This document shows, in pieces, positions 1 to 8,520 of a DNA stretch of 64,000 nt (within the stretch, counting starts at the first letter, position 1; each line of letters starts with the position of its first letter). The notes beneath the pieces were generated by a model. It did no database searches, had not been told where the DNA came from, and saw nothing but the letters and a program-made list of their open reading frames with translations. This DNA is from Deltaproteobacteria bacterium (GTDB taxonomy: Bacteria; Myxococcota; Kuafuiibacteriia; Kuafuiibacteriales; Kuafuiibacteriaceae), in NCBI GenBank assembly GCA_020632995.1, contig JACKEN010000017.1:62001-126000 (forward strand), in the 5' to 3' direction. Position numbers and translations under genes: made by a program.

Positions 1-50
1 TCGGCACCACCGCGACGGTCCGGCTGCCCAGGGGAGGGGTGGCGGCATGA
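1..50 (+). CDS. 3' end of a sensor histidine kinase (partial)
   Basis: The frame open from base 3 reads GTTATVRLPRGGVAA and stops at TGA 48-50. GTTATVRLP is the usual last beta strand of a histidine-kinase HATPase domain. The TGA overlaps the ATG of the next gene (ATGA), so kinase and response regulator look translationally coupled. Because that regulator is of the RegA/PrrA/ActR type, this is probably the RegB/PrrB-like redox sensor, but only 15 residues are visible. Confidence 0.7.
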   Translation, partial: GTTATVRLPRGGVAA

Positions 51-607
51 ACTCAGAGCAGCTCCACACCGAGCAAGAGACCTTGCTCCTGGTGGACGAC
101 GACGAGGTGCTCCGGGAGCGCCTGGCGCGGGCGTTCCGGGAGCGGGGCTACGACGTCCGCACCGCGGGCGCGTACGAGGCGGCGATGGAGACCGCCACCG
201 CGGATCCGCCCGAGCTGGCGGTGGTGGACCTGCGCATGCCGGGGCGCTCCGGGCTCGAGCTGGTGCGCGATCTCGTGGCGCTCGAGGCCGGGATCCGGGT
301 GGTGGTGCTGACCGGCTACGGGAGCATCGCCACCGCGGTGGACGCGGTGCGCCTGGGGGCGGTGAACTACCTCCCCAAGCCGGCCGACGCCGACGACATC
401 CTCGACGCCTTCGTGCGGGCGGGCGCGCCCCCGCTGGTTGGCCCGGTGAGCGCCCACGACGTGCCCTCGCTCGCGCGGGCGGAGTGGGAGCACATCAACC
501 GGGTGCTGCAGGACTCCGGCGGGAACGTCTCGGAGGCGGCGCGCAGGCTGGGTCTCCACCGTCGATCTCTGCAACGGAAGCTGCAGAAGTACCCGCCTCG
601 AACTTGA
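47..607 (+). CDS. RegA/PrrA/ActR-type response regulator
   Basis: 186 residues: an N-terminal receiver domain (acidic pair in LLLVDDDE, phospho-acceptor D61 in VVDLRMPG, Thr in VVLTGYGS, Lys in YLPKPA) and a C-terminal Fis-type helix-turn-helix (NVSEAARRLGLHRRSLQRKL). This receiver-plus-Fis layout without an AAA+ domain is that of the RegA/PrrA/ActR family. In proteobacteria these phosphorylated regulators activate genes in response to redox state through a membrane partner kinase. The start is fixed by the ATGA overlap with the upstream kinase. The gene converges on the crotonase gene with a 4-nt gap. The redox role is inferred from family only. Confidence 0.88.
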   Translation: MNSEQLHTEQETLLLVDDDEVLRERLARAFRERGYDVRTAGAYEAAMETATADPPELAVVDLRMPGRSGLELVRDLVALEAGIRVVVLTGYGSIATAVDAVRLGAVNYLPKPADADDILDAFVRAGAPPLVGPVSAHDVPSLARAEWEHINRVLQDSGGNVSEAARRLGLHRRSLQRKLQKYPPRT

Positions 608-611
608 ACGT

Positions 612-1376
612 CTACCCGAAGCGCCCGTGCCGCCCCGCGCCAGCGCTGAAGCGCTGGGCCCCTGGCACCGACTCGTCGGCGAGCACCCGGACCCCGCGCT
701 CGAACTCGGCCCGCAAGGCCTCCGGCATGGGCTGATCGAACGCCTCGTAGGCGGAGGCGCGGTCGGCGCGCAGGCAGGCCTGCGGGAACTCTGCCAGCGA
801 CGAGGCCAGGCGCTCGGCCTCGGCGCGGCTGGTGCCGCTCGGGACCACCCGGTTCACCAGGCCCATCTGCAGGGCCTCCTGCGCGTCCACCCCGCGGCCG
901 GTGAGGATGAGGTCGAGGGCCCGCGACAGCCCCACCAGCCGGGGCAGGCGCACCGTCCCCCCGTCGATGAGGGGGACGCCGAAGCGCCGGCAGAACACCC
1001 CGAGGATCGCGTCCTCGGCCGCCACGCGGAGGTCGCACCACAGCGCGAGCTCCAGCCCGCCCGCTACCGCGTGGCCCTCGATCGCCGCGATGACCGGCTT
1101 GGACAGGAGCATGCGTGAGGGCCCCATCGGGCCGCGCCCCTCGGGCTCGAGGCGGTTGGGGCGGCCCTCCGCCACCGCCTTCAGATCGGCGCCCGCGCAG
1201 AAGCTGCCGTGCTCACCGACGAGGACGCCCACCTTGGCCGTTGGCTCGGCATCGAACGCCTCGAAGGCGTCGGCCAGGGCCTCCGCCGTCTCCCGATCGA
1301 CCGCGTTGCGCCGCTCTGGACGATCGAGGATCACGGTGTACACCGGCCCCTCTTGTTGCACACGGACCGCGCTCAC
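612..1376 (-). CDS. crotonase-fold (enoyl-CoA hydratase/isomerase family) protein
   Basis: About 254 residues from GTG 1376, which begins the family-typical N-terminus (VQQEGPVYTVILDRPERRN); reading further upstream adds a low-complexity Arg/Pro segment and is unlikely. Both oxyanion-hole elements of the superfamily are visible: SFCAGADLKA and EGHAVAGGLELAL. In classical enoyl-CoA hydratases the segment after the second element carries two catalytic Glu residues (PEI...GGTxRL); here it reads FGVPLIDGGTVRL, so the first Glu is missing. The protein may be an isomerase, a hydrolase or another crotonase activity rather than a hydratase. It is divergent from the hybrid kinase. Confidence 0.82.
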   Translation of the reverse strand: MSAVRVQQEGPVYTVILDRPERRNAVDRETAEALADAFEAFDAEPTAKVGVLVGEHGSFCAGADLKAVAEGRPNRLEPEGRGPMGPSRMLLSKPVIAAIEGHAVAGGLELALWCDLRVAAEDAILGVFCRRFGVPLIDGGTVRLPRLVGLSRALDLILTGRGVDAQEALQMGLVNRVVPSGTSRAEAERLASSLAEFPQACLRADRASAYEAFDQPMPEALRAEFERGVRVLADESVPGAQRFSAGAGRHGRFG

Positions 1377-1482
1377 CCGCTCGACTCCATGCTCTTGCCT
1401 AGCACGGGCCTGGACCGAGTTGACACCGCCTCCGGCCGGACGGCAACGTGCATCAGGCGGCCTCCTCCGCCCACGAGCCCGC

Positions 1483-3723
1483 ATGTCGACCGACCTGGCC
1501 CCAGGTGAGCACACCAGCGCCATCCGCGTAGCGGACCTGCCGCTGTGCGCGCTCCTCCTGGACGCCGATGGCCAGATCCTGGCGTCGGAGGGGCGCCTCG
1601 GGTCGGTGGTCGCGCCCGCCGCGGTGGGTCAGCACCTCCAGGCGAGCCTCGCCCCGGACCTGGCCGCGGCGGTCGTCCGAAGTCTGCAGGTCGCCTTGCG
1701 CGAGGGACGCGAGGCCGCGTTCGAGCACTGGGTGGTGGGCGACGAGAGCTGGGTCAGCTGCCGGGTGCGCCCGGTGGAGGGCGACCCGGGTCGTGCGCTG
1801 TTCACCGCCTACGACATCACCCGGCTCAAGGAGGCGGAGCTGGACCTCGCGCGTCGGCTCTCGAGAAGCCGCACCCTGCTCGCCGCGCACCCCGACCGGC
1901 TCCTGATCCTCGATCGCGAGGGGCGCGTCCTGTCCGCCGAGGGGGGCGGGGTGCACCGCGCGGCAGACCACGCCCGACTCCTGGGCCAGCGCGTCGAGGA
2001 CCTGGCCCCGGGCCAGGCGGCCCAGCTGCGGGAGGCGATGGACGCCGCGTTCGACAGCGGGGTGGCCCGGACGGTTGAGGTCACCGCGCCGGGCCTGGAG
2101 GGCGGGCCGCCTCGCCGCCTCGAGATCCGCTTCGTGCCGCTGGACCCCCGGGAGGCGGTCGCGGTGCTGCGCGACGTGAGCGACCGCGCGGGGCCGGCCT
2201 CCGCGAGTGAGGGGCTCCACTTCGACGTCCGTGAGGTGCTCGAGCGCCTCCCCGACGTGGTGCTCCTCCATCGCCTCGGCAGGATCATCTACGTCAACCA
2301 GGCCTGCGCCGACATCCTGGGGTACCCGTCGCCCGCCGACTTCGTGGGGCGCGAGATGCTGGACTTCATCCACCCCGACGATCGCGAGGAGACCGTCGTA
2401 CGCGTGCGGCGCATGGCCGAGACCGGGCAGCCCCTGCCGCCGCGCGAGCTCCGCACCCTCCGCGCGGACGGCGGGGTGGTGGTGCTCGAGCTGGCCCCGG
2501 TGCGCTCGGTGTCGCTGGTCGACGGTCCGGCCAGCCTCGTGCTGGGCCGGGACCGGACCCCGCAGCGCAAGCTGCAGGAGCGCTTGCTCTCGGCCGACCG
2601 CCTCACCTCCCTCGGGAACCTCGCCGCCGGGGTGGCGCACGAGATCAGCAGCCCCCTCACCTACGTGATGGGGAACCTCTCGGTCCTCACCGAGGCGCTG
2701 GAGCGGATGCAGGCCGCCACCGATCGTCCGGGCGAGATCACGGATCTGCTGAAGGCGCTGGCCGACGCCCGGGTGGGGGCGGAGCGGGTGCGGGACCTCC
2801 TGGCGGACCTGAAGGTCTTCGCGCGCCCCGACGTGGGCGCCCGCAAGGCCCTGGAGCTGCGCAAGGTGATGGACACCGCCATCAACATGGCGTGGCCCGA
2901 GATCCGCGGCCTCGCGCGGCTGGTGCGCGACTACGGGCCCACGCCGCCGGTGCGCGGGGTGGAGTCCAAGCTGGCGCTGGCGTTCTTCCACCTGCTCGTG
3001 AACGCGGCCCAGGCCATCGACGCGGGGGCGATCGACGACAACGCGCTCGAGGTCGGCCTGGGGACGGATCTCGAGGGCTGGGCCGAGGTCGAGATCCGCG
3101 ACTCCGGCCGCGGCCTGACCGACGCGGTGCAGGCCCGGATGTGGGAGCCGTTCTTCACCACCCGCCCTCGGGGCGAGGGCGCAGGATTGGGCCTGCCGGT
3201 GGTGCGCTCGGTGGTGGCGTCGATGGGGGGTGAGGTCGAGGGCAGCCCGCGTGCGCGGGGCGGGGCGGTGTTCCGGGTGCGGCTCCCCCCCGACGCGGCG
3301 CCCTCGGAGCGGAGCCCGCAGCCGGAGCCCAGGCTCCAGGAGGCCGAGCCGGAGGTCCGCTCCGGTCGCATCCTCGTGGTGGACGACGAGCCGGTGATGG
3401 GGGCGCTCATGCGGCGCGCGCTGGCCGGGCACGAGGTCTACATCCTCACCTCCGCCCGCGACGCGCTGGAGCTCCTGGAGGCGCTCGAGTTCGACGTGCT
3501 GATCTGCGACCTGGTGATGCCGGGGCAGGGCGGTCGGGAGATCTACGAGGAGCTGTCGCAGCGCCGCCCCGAGCTCGCCGAGCGCATCGTCTTCGTCACC
3601 GCGGGGGCGGTGCACGCGGCGGAGCGAGAGTTCCTGGAGCGGATCCGGAACATCATCGTCGACAAGCCCTTCGAGTTCTCCGAGCTCCGGGCCGCGGTGC
3701 AGGCCATCTTGCGCAGGAGCTAG
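1483..3723 (+). CDS. soluble PAS-domain hybrid sensor histidine kinase with C-terminal receiver
   Basis: 746 residues from ATG 1483. PAS-like segments occupy roughly residues 10-370, the last (about 245-360) being the clearest (IIYVNQACADILGY). Then comes a HisKA helix with the phospho-His at residue 386 (GVAHEISSPLTYVMGN), a HATPase domain (N box HLLVNAAQAID, G1 DSGRGL, F box EPFFTT, G2 GAGLGLPVV) and a receiver domain with acceptor D676 (VLICDLVMPGQGG) and invariant Lys in VDKPFE. No transmembrane segment or signal peptide is seen, so it senses in the cytoplasm. The receiver may pass phosphate to an unseen partner, as no output gene follows. It overlaps the next convergent gene by 4 nt. Confidence 0.9.
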   Translation: MSTDLAPGEHTSAIRVADLPLCALLLDADGQILASEGRLGSVVAPAAVGQHLQASLAPDLAAAVVRSLQVALREGREAAFEHWVVGDESWVSCRVRPVEGDPGRALFTAYDITRLKEAELDLARRLSRSRTLLAAHPDRLLILDREGRVLSAEGGGVHRAADHARLLGQRVEDLAPGQAAQLREAMDAAFDSGVARTVEVTAPGLEGGPPRRLEIRFVPLDPREAVAVLRDVSDRAGPASASEGLHFDVREVLERLPDVVLLHRLGRIIYVNQACADILGYPSPADFVGREMLDFIHPDDREETVVRVRRMAETGQPLPPRELRTLRADGGVVVLELAPVRSVSLVDGPASLVLGRDRTPQRKLQERLLSADRLTSLGNLAAGVAHEISSPLTYVMGNLSVLTEALERMQAATDRPGEITDLLKALADARVGAERVRDLLADLKVFARPDVGARKALELRKVMDTAINMAWPEIRGLARLVRDYGPTPPVRGVESKLALAFFHLLVNAAQAIDAGAIDDNALEVGLGTDLEGWAEVEIRDSGRGLTDAVQARMWEPFFTTRPRGEGAGLGLPVVRSVVASMGGEVEGSPRARGGAVFRVRLPPDAAPSERSPQPEPRLQEAEPEVRSGRILVVDDEPVMGALMRRALAGHEVYILTSARDALELLEALEFDVLICDLVMPGQGGREIYEELSQRRPELAERIVFVTAGAVHAAEREFLERIRNIIVDKPFEFSELRAAVQAILRRS

Positions 3724-5069
3724 CGCGGGAGGCATGCGCCAGGAGTGGAGGTCGCCACCCCGGTGATCACCGGGAACGGCAGTGCCAGCGGCGCGCAGGC
3801 GAGCGCGTTGATGCGGAGCCGCCCGGCCCCGCCGCCGCCCCCGCCGCCGCCATGGGCGAGGTCGCCGAGCTCGCCCGGGCTGGGCCGGATGACCCGAATG
3901 CCCCCGCGGCCGCCGTCCCCGCCGTTGCCGACGCCACCCGCGGCCACCTCGTCCGCGGTGCGGGAGCCGTCGTCGCCCGGATCCACGTCGGACCGCCCGG
4001 CGCCGCCGCCTCCGCCGCCCAGCATGATCAGGCTGCCGGGGGCCAGGCTCACCTGGCCCGCCTCGAGGAGCACCGCGCCCCCGCTCCCGCCGCCGCCGCC
4101 GCCGGTCCAGATCGTGGAGCGCCCGCCGCCCCCCACCGCGACGAGCGCGCCGGCCAGGTGGAGCGTCGCCGCGGCCGAGATCTGGAGCGCGCCGCCGCCG
4201 CCACCGCCCGGGGTGGACGCGACAAGCTCCTCACGCCCACGCCCGCCCGAGCACCCACCCCGGAGCGGGATGAGGCTCTCGGTGCCGTTCTGAGGGCCGC
4301 CTTCGCCCGGCGTCCCGAACGCGTTCATGCGGTCGCCGCCGTGCTCGCCCGCCTGCCCGAACCCGCCGCCGCCGCCCCCGGCCGAGTCGTCGCCCGCGCC
4401 GCCGTTGCCGGTGGCGCACGCGCCCCCCCCGGGACCCGACGCCTCACCCAGGGCGCCGACGTCGACGACCCCGTCGATGCGCACGTCGCGGTAGGCCACC
4501 ACGACCAGGGGCCGACCCCCGTGGGCTTCGAGCCGGCCGCTGCCCTCGATCACCAGGCCCTCCACCGTCCACACCGCGGGCCCGCTCTCCGTCAACGTAC
4601 CTTGCGGAGGACACTCCTGGGAGCGGGTGAGGGCGTCGGTGTCCACCACGCAGCTGCCGGTGATGGTGGCGGTCCCGGTGGCGGTCAGCGGCTCGGGGAT
4701 CACGTTGGAGACCACGAACGGGAACGTCGGGGTCCCCGTGTCCGGCGCACCCGCGTCCGCCTCGCCGGCATCGGGCTCCTCCGCGTCCGGCAGGTCCGCG
4801 TCCACCTCGCCGGTGTCCGGCTCGTCCGCGTCGGGGACGCCCGCGTCCGGCCCGCCGGTGTCCGTGGGCCCGGCGTCCGCCACCGCCGCGTCGTCGCCCG
4901 CGTCGTGCCCCGCGTCGACGGCCCCGGCGTCCTCGGTTGGGCCGGCGTCCGGGCCCAGCGTGACGGCGGGCGGGTTGAAGAAGCACCCGCTCGGACCGAG
5001 CAGGAGGCCGAACATGAGGCCCGGGAGCGCCCAGCGGGCCAGGCTACGCGCGGGTCTGGCCCTGACCAT
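3720..5069 (-). CDS. lipoprotein with Asp/Ala/Gly-rich stalk and glycine-rich domain
   Basis: 449 residues if started at ATG 5069, which gives a typical lipoprotein signal (GLMFGLLLGPSGC). After the lipidated Cys comes a roughly 90-residue stalk of repeated DAG, PDAG and PDTG units, a linker type common in Myxococcota surface proteins. The remainder is a beta-rich region with long glycine tracts (GGGGGG) after VEGLVIEGSGRLEAHGG, resembling glycine-rich outer-surface proteins. The start lies inside the 3' end of proA (26-nt overlap), so it may be cotranscribed after proB-proA. No enzymatic motif is recognised; function unknown. Confidence 0.75.
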   Translation of the reverse strand: MVRARPARSLARWALPGLMFGLLLGPSGCFFNPPAVTLGPDAGPTEDAGAVDAGHDAGDDAAVADAGPTDTGGPDAGVPDADEPDTGEVDADLPDAEEPDAGEADAGAPDTGTPTFPFVVSNVIPEPLTATGTATITGSCVVDTDALTRSQECPPQGTLTESGPAVWTVEGLVIEGSGRLEAHGGRPLVVVAYRDVRIDGVVDVGALGEASGPGGGACATGNGGAGDDSAGGGGGGFGQAGEHGGDRMNAFGTPGEGGPQNGTESLIPLRGGCSGGRGREELVASTPGGGGGGALQISAAATLHLAGALVAVGGGGRSTIWTGGGGGGSGGAVLLEAGQVSLAPGSLIMLGGGGGGAGRSDVDPGDDGSRTADEVAAGGVGNGGDGGRGGIRVIRPSPGELGDLAHGGGGGGGGAGRLRINALACAPLALPFPVITGVATSTPGACLPR

Positions 5070-6300
5070 AGACCACCAGCTTCTCTGCCGTGAGCTCGAG
5101 CGCGCCCATCGGACCGTAGGCGTGCATCTTGGAGGTGGAGATCCCCATCTCGGCCCCCAACCCCAGCTCACCGCCGTCGTTGAAGCGGGTGGACGCGTTC
5201 CACAGCACGCAGGACGCGTCCACCGCGCCGAGGAAGCGCTCTGCCGTACCCTCGTCCGCGGTCACGATGCTCGCGGTGTGGTGGGTGCCGTGCGCGTCGA
5301 TGTGATCGAGCGCGGCGTCCAGGTCGTCCACGGTGCGGACGGCGAGGACGAGGTCGAGGAACTCGGTGTCCCAGTCCTCGAGGGTGGCCGCGGCCGCCTC
5401 GACCCCGGCCGCGGCCAGGGTGGTGCGGGCGGCCTCGTCGGCCCGCAGCTCCACCCCCGCCTCGACGAGGCGCGGCCCCAGGACCGGCAGGACGTCTTGC
5501 AGTCGGCTCCGGTGCACGAGGAGGGTCTCCATCGCGTTGCACACCCCGGGGCGCTGGACCTTGGCGTTGAAGGCGATCTCCGCCGCCATCTTGGGGTCGG
5601 CGGCCGCGTCGACGTACACGTGGCAGATGCCCTGGCCGTGGCGGATCACCGGCACCTTGGCCAGCTCGTCCACCATGCGCATCAGGCCGTGCCCGCCGCG
5701 CGGGATCACGAGGTCGACCATGCCCACCGCGCCGAGGAGCGCGGCCACGTCCTCCCGGGTGGAGTCCGCCATGAGGACCACCGCGTCCTCCGGGACTCCG
5801 GCCGAACGCAAGCCCGCCTGCACCGCGGCCCCGATCGCGGCGTTGCTCCGCCGGGCCTCCTTGCCGCCCCGGAGCACCACCGCGTTGCCGGACTTCAGGG
5901 TGAGGGCCGCGCACTCCGCGGTCACGTTGGGGCGCGCCTCGTAGACGATGGCCACCACCCCGAGGGGGACGCGGCGCCGGGTCACCCGGATGCCCGAGCG
6001 GCCCACTCCGACCTCCCGCCGAGCGGCCAGGGGGTCGGGCTGCCCCTTCACCTCGCGCACCGCGCGGACCATCGCCGCAACCCGACCTGCATCGAGGCGG
6101 AGCCGGTCCACCAGCGCCCCCGAGAGGCCCTCGGCCGCGGCCACGTCTTCGGCGTTGGCGGCGAGGATCTCGGCCGCCCGAGCCTCGATCGCGAGGGCGA
6201 CCGCTTCGAGGGCGGCGGCGCGGGCCTCGGCCGACAGGCGGGCCAGCCGCCGGGCCGCGCCGCGGGCGCGACCGAGGAGCGCGTGGACGTCGGTGCTCAT
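5044..6300 (-). CDS. proA: gamma-glutamyl phosphate reductase
   Basis: 418 residues, the usual ProA length. It reduces gamma-glutamyl phosphate with NADPH to glutamate-5-semialdehyde, the second step of proline synthesis. The aldehyde-dehydrogenase-like fold is clear: the catalytic Cys lies in RPGVCNAMETLLVH, the nucleotide-binding region in IVYEARPNVTAECAALTLKSGNAVVLRGG, and the C-terminal signature in ASTRFNDGGELGLGAEMGISTSK. Its start overlaps the proB stop by 4 nt (ATGA type), giving a coupled proB-proA operon on the minus strand. Confidence 0.97.
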   Translation of the reverse strand: MSTDVHALLGRARGAARRLARLSAEARAAALEAVALAIEARAAEILAANAEDVAAAEGLSGALVDRLRLDAGRVAAMVRAVREVKGQPDPLAARREVGVGRSGIRVTRRRVPLGVVAIVYEARPNVTAECAALTLKSGNAVVLRGGKEARRSNAAIGAAVQAGLRSAGVPEDAVVLMADSTREDVAALLGAVGMVDLVIPRGGHGLMRMVDELAKVPVIRHGQGICHVYVDAAADPKMAAEIAFNAKVQRPGVCNAMETLLVHRSRLQDVLPVLGPRLVEAGVELRADEAARTTLAAAGVEAAAATLEDWDTEFLDLVLAVRTVDDLDAALDHIDAHGTHHTASIVTADEGTAERFLGAVDASCVLWNASTRFNDGGELGLGAEMGISTSKMHAYGPMGALELTAEKLVVYGQGQTRA

Positions 6301-7457
6301 CTCGAACCTCCGCGATCGTCCATCAGCACCAGGTCGTCCTTGTGCACCACCGCGTCGGTGGTGATGCCCAGCGCCTCCGAGATCTCCTTCGCGGGGCGGC
6401 CCACCAGCTCGGTGAGCTGGGACGCCGAGTAGCGGGTGAGGCCGCGCGCGAAGACCTTCGGCAGCTCGTCCTCGAGGGTCGCGATCTCCACCGCGTCGCC
6501 CTCCGCGAAGCTGCCCTCCACCCGCACCACGCCGGGGGCGAGCAGGCTCTTGTTGTGGCCCTTCAGGGCGGCGGCCGCGCCGTCGTCCACCAGGAGGGTC
6601 CCCACCGGGCGGAGGGTGTGGGCGATCCAGTGGGCGCGCGAGCGGAGCCGGCCGCGGGCGTCGTCGGGCACGAGCAGGGTGCCCACGTCCTCGCCGTGGA
6701 GCAGACGTTGGATCATGCCGGGCTCCTTGCCGGGCAGGATCGCCACGTACGCCCCGCGAGACGCCGCGATGCGGGCGGCGCGGAGCTTCGAGGTCATCCC
6801 GCCGCGCCCGAAGCGCGACTGGCTGGGCTGCACCAGCGCGTCGAGGCGCTCGTCGTGGGCGAGGGCCTCGCTGATGCGCTCCCCCGCGGCGTCCATCACC
6901 CCGGGGGCCACGCTCAGCATGATGAGGAGCTGGGCGTCCACCAGGTTGCTCACGTGGGCCGCGAGCTCGTCGTTGTCGCCGAACGCGATCTCCTCGAAGG
7001 AGACGGTGTCGTTCTCGTTGATCACCGCGATGGCGTGGCGCCGCTCGATCTCCCCCAGCGCGCGGCGCGCGTTGAGGAAGCGCTTGCGGTTGGACAGGTC
7101 GGCGTGCGTCAACAGGACCTGCGCCACCGGCACTTCGTGCTTTCGGAAGGCCTGGGACCAGGCCTCTACGAGCTTGCTCTGACCGAGCGCCGCGGTGGCC
7201 TGCAGGCCCGCCATGGTGCGGGGGCGCGACTTCAGGCCGAGGATCCCCATCCCCACCGCGATGGCCCCGGAGGACACCACGAAGGGCCAGCGCCTGAGGC
7301 CGACGAGAGGCGCGATGTCGTTGGCGAGCCGCCGCAGCGTCTTCGGCTCGAGGCGGCCGTGCTCGTCGGTGAGGACCCCCGAGCCGATCTTCACCACCAC
7401 CCGCCCGGCCTTGTGGAGGCGCCGCAGCGCCTCGCGGTTCGAGATGGGCGCGGTCAT
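6297..7457 (-). CDS. proB: glutamate 5-kinase with C-terminal PUA domain
   Basis: 386 residues. It phosphorylates glutamate on the gamma-carboxyl, the first and feedback-inhibited step of proline synthesis. The amino-acid-kinase fold is shown by VVKIGSGVLTDE at the N-terminus, FVVSSGAIAVG, INENDTVSF and the MTSKLRAARIA region. A PUA domain follows from about residue 290 (LLVDDGAAAALKGHNKSLLAPGVVRVEG), as in long-form ProB. It is the first gene of the proBA pair; the upstream lipoprotein gene ends 4 nt before its start, so it may be part of a longer minus-strand transcript. Confidence 0.97.
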   Translation of the reverse strand: MTAPISNREALRRLHKAGRVVVKIGSGVLTDEHGRLEPKTLRRLANDIAPLVGLRRWPFVVSSGAIAVGMGILGLKSRPRTMAGLQATAALGQSKLVEAWSQAFRKHEVPVAQVLLTHADLSNRKRFLNARRALGEIERRHAIAVINENDTVSFEEIAFGDNDELAAHVSNLVDAQLLIMLSVAPGVMDAAGERISEALAHDERLDALVQPSQSRFGRGGMTSKLRAARIAASRGAYVAILPGKEPGMIQRLLHGEDVGTLLVPDDARGRLRSRAHWIAHTLRPVGTLLVDDGAAAALKGHNKSLLAPGVVRVEGSFAEGDAVEIATLEDELPKVFARGLTRYSASQLTELVGRPAKEISEALGITTDAVVHKDDLVLMDDRGGSR

Positions 7458-7461
7458 ACGG

Positions 7462-8442
7462 CTAGCGGGCCCCCTTCTTGCCGCCGATGATGGTGCTGGT
7501 GCGGGTGCCGCCGTCGAGGAAGCCGACGGGGTTCAGGTCGACCGGGCGCCGCGAGATGGTGCCGACGAACTCCCCGGGCTTGATCTCCTCGCCCTCGACC
7601 GTCTTCAGCACGAAGTCGAGGTGCAGGGTCAGGCGACCCCAGCCGGGCGCGGCGCCCTCGTTGGCTTGGGTCGCGGTGGAGGTCTTGGTCGCGGCGGGCG
7701 GGATGTCGAGGCGCCCGTCCATGTTCGCCTTCAGCGGCACCCCGGTGGCCTCGTCCACGTAGAGGGTGCCCTTCAGGCTGACCGGCTTCTTCTCGCCCTT
7801 CATCCCCGGCGCCGCCACCAGCTCCGAGCCCTCGAGCAGGACCAGGTCGTACTTCACCGCGCTCCTGCCCTCGACCGTGCCGCCGCCGACCTCGGCCAGA
7901 CCGAGGCGCGGCCCGTAGTAGCTCGTGAAGGCCTTGAGGGCCTCGAAGGCCTGCTCTCGGCTCACGGTGGTCTCGTCCTGCCGGATGCCTTGCACCCGCA
8001 GCTTCCCGGGGCCGTTCCGCACGTAGTAGACGCCGTTGTTGAACACCGTCTCGCGCAGCACCGCCCCCTCGCGGTCCTTCTGGAGGACGCGGAAGGTCCC
8101 GTGCAGGCCGTGCTGGATGAGGCTGTCCTCGAACACCTCGAGCTCGCCCTTGTTGCGGGCCAGATCGAAGGACGCCTTGCCCTGGTAGGTGACGAAGCCC
8201 AGCCGGGCCACCACCTCCGCGAAGCTCATGGTGAGGACCCGCTGCTTCACGTCCGGGCGCTCGTCCAGGGCGTGGGCGTCGAGGGGCTGCTCGGCCTTGG
8301 CCTTCAGCTCCTCGGTGACCTTCTCCCGCCCCCAGACCCGGACGCGCTCCTTGTCCATTCCAGCCTGCTCCTCACAGCCCCCACAGGCGGGGAGGGTGAG
8401 GAGACCAGCGATCAGGCAGATCCAGGCGGTGCCGCTTCGCAC
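7462..8442 (-). CDS. lipoprotein of unknown function
   Basis: 326 residues with a lipoprotein signal (LIAGLLTLPACGGC; lipid Cys near residue 20). The mature part is predicted beta-rich, with stretches such as GTFRVLQKDREGAVLRETVF and KGTLYVDEATGVPLKANMDG, reminiscent of periplasmic outer-membrane-lipoprotein-like beta folds (LolA/LolB/DUF-type carriers), but I cannot assign a family. It ends only 4 nt before proB on the same strand, so it probably heads the lipoprotein-proB-proA-lipoprotein transcript. The 78-nt gap to the divergent methyltransferase gene must hold both promoters. Confidence 0.75.
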   Translation of the reverse strand: MRSGTAWICLIAGLLTLPACGGCEEQAGMDKERVRVWGREKVTEELKAKAEQPLDAHALDERPDVKQRVLTMSFAEVVARLGFVTYQGKASFDLARNKGELEVFEDSLIQHGLHGTFRVLQKDREGAVLRETVFNNGVYYVRNGPGKLRVQGIRQDETTVSREQAFEALKAFTSYYGPRLGLAEVGGGTVEGRSAVKYDLVLLEGSELVAAPGMKGEKKPVSLKGTLYVDEATGVPLKANMDGRLDIPPAATKTSTATQANEGAAPGWGRLTLHLDFVLKTVEGEEIKPGEFVGTISRRPVDLNPVGFLDGGTRTSTIIGGKKGAR

Positions 8443-8520
8443 CGTGCCCCCTTAGCACGGGCGGGCCGCCCCGGGGCACATCAACGTGGTCCCCCGGGGC
8501 CGCCTGGGGTACAGGGGCCC

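Noticed and set aside
832..1482. N-terminal extension of the hybrid kinase from base 832
   Set aside because: The added residues are Arg/Ser/Pro-rich and lie antisense to the crotonase gene; ATG 1483 gives a normal start.
1453..3735. 760-codon open frame antisense to the hybrid kinase
   Set aside because: It is a by-product of high GC; its translation is His/Arg/Leu-rich with no motifs, and the opposite strand has clear kinase domains.
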